The notes beneath the pieces are model-generated. The model worked only from the letters and a program-made list of their open reading frames with translations, did not search any database and was not told where the DNA came from. From assembly GCA_020847555.1 (NCBI GenBank), contig JADLBT010000112.1, positions 1 through 6,112 on the forward strand: a DNA stretch of 6,112 bases, given 5' to 3'. A program made the translations under genes and the position numbers. Positions 1-4,459 of the stretch are shown here, piece by piece (the stretch's first letter is position 1; each line of letters begins with the position of its first letter). Source of the stretch: Gemmataceae bacterium (GTDB lineage Bacteria > Planctomycetota > Planctomycetia > Gemmatales > Gemmataceae).

Positions 1-420
1 ACCGCGTTTCTGCAGGCGCTGCAGACGGCCGTGCTGCGCGGGGTGGACGTCCACCTCGTCGTGTCGCGCAAGGCAGACCAGCTGCTCGTCGGGTGGGCCC
101 AGCGGTCGTACTACGAGGAGTTGCTCGACGCCGGGGTGAAAATCCACCTGTACCGGAGGAACTTCCTCCACGCCAAACACATGAGCGTGGACGACCACAT
201 CGCCCTGATCGGGTCGAGCAACATCGACATCCGGTCGTTCACCCTCAACGCGGAGGTGAGCCTGCTGGTGTATGACCCGGAGGTGGCGGGGCGGCTGCAC
301 GCCCAGCAGGACCGCTACTTCGCCCAGGCGGATCTGCTGACCGCGGAGGGGTGGGCGCAGCGGCCAACGGTGGTGAAGGTGGGACAGAACGTCGCCCGGC
401 TGATGGACTCGTTGCTGTAA
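1..420 (+). CDS. cls: Cardiolipin synthase-type phospholipase D, C-terminal fragment
   Basis: The reading frame is open at the left edge, so only the last 139 residues are present; an apparent GTG start at 31 is internal. The fragment contains one complete HKD motif: H57, K59 and D64 (fragment numbering), then GSSN at 71-74 and the D-x-R-S-F / LNAEV block at about 76-86. That arrangement is the second catalytic half of cardiolipin synthases, which join two phosphatidylglycerols, or transfer a phosphatidyl group, at the inner membrane to make cardiolipin. The end (WAQRP followed by a basic stretch and a terminal LL) also resembles this family. The N-terminal membrane helices and first HKD motif must lie outside the window. 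Another bacterial PLD-family transferase is possible, but the LNAEV block after GSSN favours cardiolipin synthase. The stop lies 7 bases before a strong hairpin, and the next gene is convergent. Confidence 0.88.
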   Translation, partial: TAFLQALQTAVLRGVDVHLVVSRKADQLLVGWAQRSYYEELLDAGVKIHLYRRNFLHAKHMSVDDHIALIGSSNIDIRSFTLNAEVSLLVYDPEVAGRLHAQQDRYFAQADLLTAEGWAQRPTVVKVGQNVARLMDSLL

Positions 421-427
421 CCAGAAC

Positions 428-485
428 CAGCCCGGAGCACCAGCGACGGGCGCTTTGCAGCGCCCGTCGCTGGTGCTCCGGGCTG
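428..485. terminator. Perfect 27-bp hairpin between convergent genes, probable bidirectional terminator
   Basis: The arms at 428-454 and 459-485 are exact reverse complements over 27 bases and are separated by the 4-base loop TTGC. The structure is very GC-rich. It fills almost the whole gap between the stop of the phospholipase D gene (420) and the stop of the convergent DUF1573 gene (504). Position and symmetry suggest transcription termination or 3'-end protection for both transcripts. Neither side has the T-tract of a classical intrinsic terminator, so a T-less terminator, an RNA-stabilising hairpin or a copy of a dispersed palindromic repeat are all possible. Confidence 0.7.
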
Positions 486-503
486 ATAGGAAGGCGACAG
501 CGT

Positions 504-1523
504 TTACGGCGTGACGGTTGCCTCCAGGTTGACAGTGACACCAGCGCTCTGATCGAGATCCGTGCGGATGGTCAGCTGGCGGCGCAGGTCGCCAGCCTGG
601 TTCGGCTGGCAGCGCAGCAACAGCACATGGTTCTGCGCCGGCCCGGTCGGCAGGACGGCCTCGATGCCGTCCCCGGCTCCGTCCACGCCAAGGATGCGGA
701 ACGGCCGCTGGCCGCGCACCTGCACCTTCTGCGTTGTCGTGGTGCCGGCCTTGACCTTGCCCAGGACGATGACACCCGGGGTGACGGTGAGGGTGGCCTG
801 CACGTTCCCCTCGACCACCACAGTAATGTACTGGTTGGTGCCGGGCTCGTTGGTTTTGAGGATGAGTTCGTGGTGCAGCGGACCCGGCGGGGTGTCGGGC
901 TTGAGGGTGACGGCCAGCCGGTAGCCGACGCGCCCGGGTTGCCCGGACCGGGCCGGCTGGCGGTAGAGTTGCTCGACGACCACGTCGTATGGGGCGGCCG
1001 CCGTCTTGACGACCTCCGTCACGGCCCAGTCGAAATTGCCGGCATACTCCACGTCGAGCGTCTGCGTCGGCCGCTGGCCCTGGCGGACGACCCCGAAGTT
1101 GAACTGGCCGGGGTTGAGGACGACGTCCGGCCGGGCGTTCGCGGTCACATGCAGGGTGGCGGTGGAGACGTACTCGGGGCCGACGGTCACATACACGTTG
1201 ATCGACTTGTGCCCGCTGAACCGCCGCCCGTCCATGACGATATTGAGCTGGGCCGTCTCCTGCGGCCTGAGGACGCGGGTACTCGGCGTGGCCGTCAGGC
1301 ACCCGCAGGTGGCGCGGATGTTGGTGATCTCCAGCGGGACGCTGTAGATGTTGGTAATCTTGAATGCATGGACAAGCTGGGCTCCGCGGGCGACGGTGCC
1401 GAAGTCGTGGGACGTCTTGCCTCCGCCGGCCAGGAAGATCTTGTCCGCCCACGCTCCGGTCTGGGCCGACGCCGACCCGGCGCCCAGGACGAGGACCGTC
1501 AGGGCCACCAGCGATTTCCTCAT
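504..1523 (-). CDS. Secreted DUF1573-family protein with three Ig-like repeats
   Basis: This encodes a 339-residue protein with a signal peptide (MRKS, hydrophobic run 5-14, likely cleavage after SASA at 17-20). The mature N-terminal part is a DUF1573 domain: HDFG at 39-42, a Val/Ile-rich strand pattern, and the family's CGC motif at 73-75. The opening motif recurs as FNFGVVRQG at 141-149 and IVLGKVKAG at 252-260, so the protein reads as three tandem Ig-like (ASH-type) beta-sandwich units, only the first keeping CGC. DUF1573 proteins are common in Planctomycetes and Bacteroidetes; their function is unknown, and a structural or adhesive role outside the membrane is only inference. The start at 1523 was chosen because AGGAG lies 7 bases upstream; an ATG at 1538 would add MRSAS but has no ribosome site and overlaps this one. 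It is convergent with the phospholipase gene and divergent from the DinB-like gene. Confidence 0.9.
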   Translation of the reverse strand: MRKSLVALTVLVLGAGSASAQTGAWADKIFLAGGGKTSHDFGTVARGAQLVHAFKITNIYSVPLEITNIRATCGCLTATPSTRVLRPQETAQLNIVMDGRRFSGHKSINVYVTVGPEYVSTATLHVTANARPDVVLNPGQFNFGVVRQGQRPTQTLDVEYAGNFDWAVTEVVKTAAAPYDVVVEQLYRQPARSGQPGRVGYRLAVTLKPDTPPGPLHHELILKTNEPGTNQYITVVVEGNVQATLTVTPGVIVLGKVKAGTTTTQKVQVRGQRPFRILGVDGAGDGIEAVLPTGPAQNHVLLLRCQPNQAGDLRRQLTIRTDLDQSAGVTVNLEATVTP

Positions 1524-1530
1524 GCTTGCG

Positions 1531-1535
1531 CTCCT
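1531..1535 (-). promoter_or_regulatory. Ribosome binding site deciding the DUF1573 start
   Basis: On the minus strand AGGAG sits 7 bases before the ATG at 1523-1521. The alternative in-frame ATG at 1538-1536 runs directly into this motif (ATGAGGAG) and has no purine-rich site of its own upstream, so the downstream ATG is preferred. The resulting protein also starts with a more typical signal peptide. Confidence 0.65.
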
Positions 1536-1587
1536 CATCCGGGTTCCGGGCCATCGCCGGGCGGGGAGGGCACCCGTCCCTCTCGAC

Positions 1588-1612
1588 GGCGGCGCTCCCG
1601 GGTCGCGCCGCC
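1588..1612. other. GC-rich 8-bp hairpin in the divergent intergenic region
   Basis: GGCGGCGC at 1588-1595 pairs perfectly with GCGCCGCC at 1605-1612 around a 9-base loop. It lies about 65 bases upstream of the DUF1573 start and about 120 bases upstream of the DinB-like start. It could be a 5'-UTR structure of the DUF1573 transcript or a chance inverted repeat in GC-rich DNA. A weaker 5-bp stem (GAGGG/CCCTC, 1566-1582) lies beside it. The rest of 1524-1731 shows no gene that I can support. Confidence 0.3.
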
Positions 1613-1667
1613 AGGTCCGGGCCGGATTCTAGCGTGCGAACGCGGAACGGTGAAGGCGGGATTCCTG

Positions 1668-1698
1668 TTGCCTCCCGCTCGCCTGGCGGACCTAATAA
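1668..1698 (+). promoter_or_regulatory. Weak sigma-70-like promoter candidate for the DinB-like gene
   Basis: TTGCCT (1668-1673) is followed after 19 bases by TAATAA (1693-1698), one of the few AT-rich spots in this intergenic region. It lies about 35 bases before the start codon. The match is poor (about 4 of 6 and 3 of 6 bases) and the spacing is long, so this only marks where a promoter would be expected. Planctomycete promoters are not well enough defined to be firm. Confidence 0.2.
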
Positions 1699-1719
1699 AC
1701 GGGGGAAGTTACACAACCG

Positions 1720-1728
1720 AGGAGGTGA
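1720..1728 (+). promoter_or_regulatory. Near-perfect Shine-Dalgarno site of the DinB-like gene
   Basis: AGGAGGTGA matches the 16S anti-Shine-Dalgarno complement over nine bases. GGAGG ends six bases before the ATG at 1732. This is the longest such match in the window, fixes the start codon, and suggests efficient translation initiation. Confidence 0.8.
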
Positions 1729-1731
1729 CCG

Positions 1732-2205
1732 ATGAGCGCGGATCTGGCCGGGCTGGCGCGAACGACGTTGATTGAGAACCTGGAGGGGCTGCGCGACGGC
1801 GTGCGCCAGGTCGCCGACAGGCTGTCGGACCGGGAACTCTGGGCGAGGCCGGTGGACCCGGGGAACTCGGTCGGTCACCTGATTCTGCACCTGACCGGCA
1901 ACCTGAACCATTTCGTCGGCGCCCAGCTGGGCCGGACGGGGTACGTGCGCGACCGCGAGCGTGAGTTCACCGAGACCAATCCGCCGAGCCAGGCCGACCT
2001 GCTGGCAGGATTGGACGCCGCGGTCGCGACGTTTCGGCGCGTGGTGGGATCGCTCACCGCCGAGCAGCTGGCCGCGCCGCACCCGGAGGCGCGCTTCGGG
2101 ACGGTGCTGAGCGCCCTGGTCCACCTGGTCGCCCACTTCGCCCTTCACCGGGGGCAGATATCGTACATCGCCCGGCTGCTGCCGCGCGAGACGGGAAAGG
2201 GATGA
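1732..2205 (+). CDS. DinB-like four-helix metal-binding protein (DUF1572/DinB superfamily)
   Basis: This 157-residue, mainly helical protein has the usual length for small DinB-family proteins. A candidate metal-binding triad is visible: H53 in the second helix (GHLILHLTGN) and H135/H139 in the motif HFALHRGQ, the family's H-x3-H-R-G-Q signature. In this superfamily three histidines bind a divalent metal. Characterised relatives are thiol-dependent transferases such as bacillithiol S-transferases and mycothiol-dependent isomerases, but the substrate of this branch is unknown. There is no signal peptide or membrane segment, so it should be cytoplasmic. Despite the family name, no DNA-damage role is implied, and it is unrelated to DNA polymerase IV. 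The start is fixed by a strong ribosome site. The gene stands alone on the plus strand, divergent from DUF1573 and convergent with the DUF1559 gene. Confidence 0.88.
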   Translation: MSADLAGLARTTLIENLEGLRDGVRQVADRLSDRELWARPVDPGNSVGHLILHLTGNLNHFVGAQLGRTGYVRDREREFTETNPPSQADLLAGLDAAVATFRRVVGSLTAEQLAAPHPEARFGTVLSALVHLVAHFALHRGQISYIARLLPRETGKG

Positions 2206-2227
2206 AGAGCGCGAGCAGACCGGGATC

Positions 2228-2284
2228 CGAACGGGAAGCGTCAGCGAGGAACGACGTTCGTCCCCCGCCGATGCTTCGGGTTCG
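2228..2284. terminator. Imperfect long hairpin between convergent genes
   Basis: The left arm beginning CGAAC at 2228 pairs with the right arm ending GTTCG at 2284. Segments GAAGC, TC and GCG continue the pairing, interrupted by mismatches and one G-T wobble, and the tip holds a small inner inverted repeat (GAAC/GTTC). It lies in the 93-base gap between the DinB-like stop (2205) and the DUF1559 stop (2299). A second small stem, CCGCT-TTC-AGCGG (2293-2305), straddles the DUF1559 stop codon. There is no T-tract. A shared terminator for both genes is plausible from position but pairing is far weaker than in the hairpin at 428-485. Confidence 0.4.
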
Positions 2285-2298
2285 CAGCGATGCCGCTT

Positions 2299-3414
2299 TC
2301 AGCGGTCCAGTTTATCCCAATCGACCGGCAGGCCGTCGTTGCGGGTGATGAACAGCCGGAACGTCGGCACGTCGAAGTTCCGCCGGATCCAGCGCACTGA
2401 CCCATCGGCGAGGGCCGCGTTGAACCCGTCGGTGAACAGCCCGCCCAACTTCGGCAGATCCTGTTTCGGCCTGTACGTCAGATCCTCCGGCTTGCTCCAC
2501 GGCACCGCCACCCCCGCCTCGACGACGAGCACGGTGTTGGAGGTGCCGTCCTGGAACTCGCTGATCGGCAGCCCCTTCGGACCCTCGAACGCCGTCCCCG
2601 GCCCGGTGAAGACCTGATAGTAGGTCGCGTGTGGTTCCTTCGTCTGGCCATTGACCGGGGCGTAGATCTTCGGCATCTTCTCCAGCAGTTTCTTGTTGTG
2701 AGCGCTGTCCCACGGCTCGTCGAGCTTGAATTGCTGGTAAAGGGGCAACTCCTCGATGTAGGGCAGGATGGCAACGCGCCAGCTCAGCAGCAGCTTGCCG
2801 TCCTTGCCGCGGATCGCCGCTGGCGGGAACGCCTTGTAGGTATCGAGGTAGCTGTGCATCGCGAGCGCGATCTGCTTGAGGTTGTTCTGACTCTGGGCGC
2901 GCTGGACCCCCTGTCGGAACTTGTCGCGCAGCGCCTTCGCCTTCACCGGGTCGAGCTTCACCTCACCGCGCTTCAGTACGATCAGGATGCTCCCGCTGCC
3001 AGCCGCCGCCTCGAACTTCGTTGGCCGCTTCTCGCCGAAACAGAGGGTGAGGAGATCCTTCTCGATCTTGTAGATCCCCAGCGCGGTTTTCCGATCCATC
3101 TCCATGTCGAACTGTTTCGGTGTCTTGCTCGGATCGACCTTGAACGACCCGCTCCTGGATTTGTCCACGATCGAGAAGGTGATCCTGTCGCCCTCGAACT
3201 CGAAGGTGATGGGCTGAACCTGTTCGTCCGGCACCTTGCGACCGTTCTCGGTAGCCGCCTGGATGCTCCACTTGCCCTGGGGCCGGTCCGGGTCGGTTTT
3301 GCCCTTCGGCTGAGCCGCCCGGGTGAGCGTGTCCAGTGCGCCTGGTGCCGTGGCCAGGGCCGCAAGTGCCAGCACCAGCAGGCCGGCCGCGCGTTTGCAG
3401 AGGGTTGTGGTCAT
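2299..3414 (-). CDS. Secreted TIGR03067-DUF1559 fusion protein
   Basis: This encodes a 371-residue protein with an N-terminal signal peptide (hydrophobic core about 10-22, cleavage probably near APGA or TRAA). Residues about 45-150 match the planctomycete TIGR03067 domain: GKWSIQAATENGRKVP, FEFEGDRITF, VDPSKTPKQFDM, LGIYKIEKDLLTLCF, RPTKFE, ILIVLKR. Residues about 172-345 are a DUF1559 domain: QNNLKQIALAMHSYLDTYKAFPPA, LSWRVAILPYIE, DGTSNTVLVVEAG and ALADGSVRWI. Most DUF1559 proteins begin with a type IV pilin-like N-terminus (FTLIELLVVIAIIAIL) that anchors them. That is absent here and replaced by an ordinary signal peptide plus TIGR03067. Both domains lack a known function; extracytoplasmic location is inferred. 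The start at 3414 is preferred over a GTG at 3477 because it begins a good signal peptide and follows AGGAAGGAG at 11-base spacing. It is the last of four minus-strand genes, 117 bases after the epimerase. Confidence 0.88.
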   Translation of the reverse strand: MTTTLCKRAAGLLVLALAALATAPGALDTLTRAAQPKGKTDPDRPQGKWSIQAATENGRKVPDEQVQPITFEFEGDRITFSIVDKSRSGSFKVDPSKTPKQFDMEMDRKTALGIYKIEKDLLTLCFGEKRPTKFEAAAGSGSILIVLKRGEVKLDPVKAKALRDKFRQGVQRAQSQNNLKQIALAMHSYLDTYKAFPPAAIRGKDGKLLLSWRVAILPYIEELPLYQQFKLDEPWDSAHNKKLLEKMPKIYAPVNGQTKEPHATYYQVFTGPGTAFEGPKGLPISEFQDGTSNTVLVVEAGVAVPWSKPEDLTYRPKQDLPKLGGLFTDGFNAALADGSVRWIRRNFDVPTFRLFITRNDGLPVDWDKLDR

Positions 3415-3425
3415 GACGGGTCTTG

Positions 3426-3434
3426 CTCCTTCCT
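3426..3434 (-). promoter_or_regulatory. Ribosome binding site deciding the DUF1559 gene start
   Basis: On the minus strand AGGAAGGAG ends 11 bases before the ATG at 3414, slightly longer than ideal spacing. It supports this ATG over the upstream in-frame GTG at 3477, whose 21-residue extension would carry no recognisable domain and would hide the signal peptide. Confidence 0.55.
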
Positions 3435-3469
3435 GCGGGAACAGCGAGCGCAGAGGTGTGTCATATAAC

Positions 3470-3485
3470 CCATACACTAGTATGG
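3470..3485. promoter_or_regulatory. 16-bp dyad upstream of the DUF1559 gene, candidate operator
   Basis: CCATAC (3470-3475) and GTATGG (3480-3485) are perfect inverted repeats around ACTA. They lie in an AT-richer patch, unusual here, about 56-71 bases upstream of the DUF1559 start. On the minus strand the patch continues into TTATATGAC, which could hold a -10 element (TATATG), but no convincing -35 is seen. Size and position suit a dimeric regulator's operator, or a small RNA hairpin near the transcript start. No regulator gene is in the window. Confidence 0.3.
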
Positions 3486-3531
3486 CCCGGCCGGAAAGGC
3501 AAGCGCCGTCTTGCGAATCGAGGTGCCGGGC
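3485..3531 (-). terminator. Compound hairpin directly after the epimerase stop
   Basis: On the minus strand the base after the TGA (3532) begins GCCCGGC (3531-3525), which pairs with GCCGGGC (3491-3485). Inside lies a second stem, GCAAG/CTTGC (3499-3503 with 3510-3514), with a 6-base loop. The internal loop between the stems is large (7 and 10 bases), so stability is moderate. There is no T-tract. It may end or attenuate transcription before the DUF1559 gene, or protect the 3' end. Confidence 0.35.
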
Positions 3532-4383
3532 TCAGGGATTCGCGGCGGCCCACTTCTCCTTCATGAAGCGCAGACCCTGCGTGTAGACCTCCTCGGCGGT
3601 GGGGAACAGGTCGCGCCAGACCTTCGTTGCTGCGGCAAGGGCCGGCAGCGCCCGACCGAACGCCTCGATCACCAGCCACCCGTCGTAGCCGACCTGGCGC
3701 AGCGTCCGGAACGTTTCAGCCCAGTGAACGTGCCCGGTGCCTGGGGTGCCGCGATCGTTCTCGCTGATGTGGACGTGGACAAAACTACCCGTAATACTCT
3801 TGATCGCTGCCGCGACGTCCTTCTCCTCGATGTTGGCGTGGAAGGTGTCGTACATCATCTTGAAGTTCGGATGATCAACGCGCGCAACGAGATCCTTCGC
3901 CTGGGCGGCGGTGGTGAGGAAGTAGCACTCGAAGCGGTTGAGGTACTCGATGGCGAGCATGACGTTCGCCTTCTGCGCCTCCTCGGCGGCGCGGCGCAGC
4001 ACGTCGGCGGCCCGCTGCTTCTCGTCCTCGGTCGGCCCGGTGCCGGAGAAGACGGCGAGCGGCGAGTGGTACGGGCCGCACAGGAACTCGCCGCCGAGGG
4101 TCGCGGTCATCTCAATGGCCCACTTGATGCGCTCGCCCGCAGCCTCGCGCACGGCCTTGTTGGGGCTGATCGGATTGGCGTCGGGGCCGACGACGGTGAC
4201 GGTCGTGCAGGCCAGTCCCTGGTTCTTCAACTCGCGCGCGACCTCCTGATAGTGAGCGGCGCCGCCCTCGAACAGCGGCAGTTCCACGCCGTCGTAGCCG
4301 GCCTGCTTCAACTTCGCCAGGATGGGGAAGTGGTCGGCAGTGACATGCGTGGTCCAGAGCAGCAGGTTCATCCCCGTGCGCAT
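3532..4383 (-). CDS. D-tagatose/D-psicose 3-epimerase-like TIM-barrel sugar epimerase
   Basis: This is a 283-residue cytoplasmic protein of the xylose-isomerase-like TIM-barrel superfamily, at the usual length for ketose 3-epimerases. Four candidate metal ligands are visible: E146 (AIEYLNRFE), D179 (MMYDTFH), H205 (VHVHISEND) and E240 (WLVIEAFG). Their spacing of 33, 26 and 35 residues equals that recalled for Pseudomonas cichorii D-tagatose 3-epimerase (E152, D185, H211, E246). Residues equivalent to its substrate-site E158, H188 and R217 are also present as E152, H182 and R211. Such enzymes use Mn2+ or Co2+ to invert C3 of free ketoses. The actual substrate is not determined; 'hydroxypyruvate isomerase-like' or 'sugar phosphate isomerase/epimerase' are common automatic names. 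The first ATG was chosen because GAGGA lies 7 bases upstream. It follows the secreted-protein gene by 76 bases and may be co-transcribed with it. No sugar kinase or transporter accompanies it. Confidence 0.88.
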   Translation of the reverse strand: MRTGMNLLLWTTHVTADHFPILAKLKQAGYDGVELPLFEGGAAHYQEVARELKNQGLACTTVTVVGPDANPISPNKAVREAAGERIKWAIEMTATLGGEFLCGPYHSPLAVFSGTGPTEDEKQRAADVLRRAAEEAQKANVMLAIEYLNRFECYFLTTAAQAKDLVARVDHPNFKMMYDTFHANIEEKDVAAAIKSITGSFVHVHISENDRGTPGTGHVHWAETFRTLRQVGYDGWLVIEAFGRALPALAAATKVWRDLFPTAEEVYTQGLRFMKEKWAAANP

Positions 4384-4415
4384 GGGTGCTTCCTCAGTTT
4401 GGTGAAACGCGCCAC

Positions 4416-4459
4416 GGACAGGCCCACGGATCGCTGCCCGTGGACGTGAGATCCTGTCC
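4416..4459 (-). terminator. Compound hairpin directly after the secreted-protein stop
   Basis: Reading the minus strand, the base after the TAA (4462-4460) begins GGACAGG (4459-4453), which pairs with CCTGTCC (4422-4416). Nested inside is CCACGG/CCGTGG (4443-4438 with 4429-4424) with an 8-base loop; a 9-base bulge on one side and one base on the other separate the stems. No T-tract follows. It occupies over half of the 76-base gap before the epimerase start, so it may attenuate read-through or stabilise the upstream message. Confidence 0.45.

Noticed and set aside
428..485. Terminal inverted repeats of a miniature transposable element
   Set aside because: The arms are separated by only 4 bases, with no internal sequence and no visible target-site duplication. 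A hairpin terminator or dispersed palindrome explains it better.
351..1775. Long plus-strand open frame of about 470 codons opposite the DUF1573 gene
   Set aside because: It runs antisense to a protein with a signal peptide and clear domain motifs, crosses the end of the phospholipase gene and the 27-bp hairpin, and its translation has no recognisable domain. High third-position GC keeps such antisense frames open.
1732..2205. DNA-damage or SOS function for the DinB-like protein
   Set aside because: The name refers to the Bacillus DinB four-helix family, not to DNA polymerase IV. No LexA-like box is apparent upstream, and characterised relatives are thiol transferases.
2629..3468. Plus-strand open frame of about 280 codons opposite the TIGR03067-DUF1559 gene
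   Set aside because: It is antisense to two recognisable domains, has no family resemblance and no convincing ribosome site, so it is a shadow.
3511..4449. Plus-strand open frame of about 310 codons opposite the epimerase gene
   Set aside because: The minus strand encodes an epimerase with all expected metal ligands and a ribosome site. The plus-strand product is low in recognisable motifs and is a codon-bias shadow.
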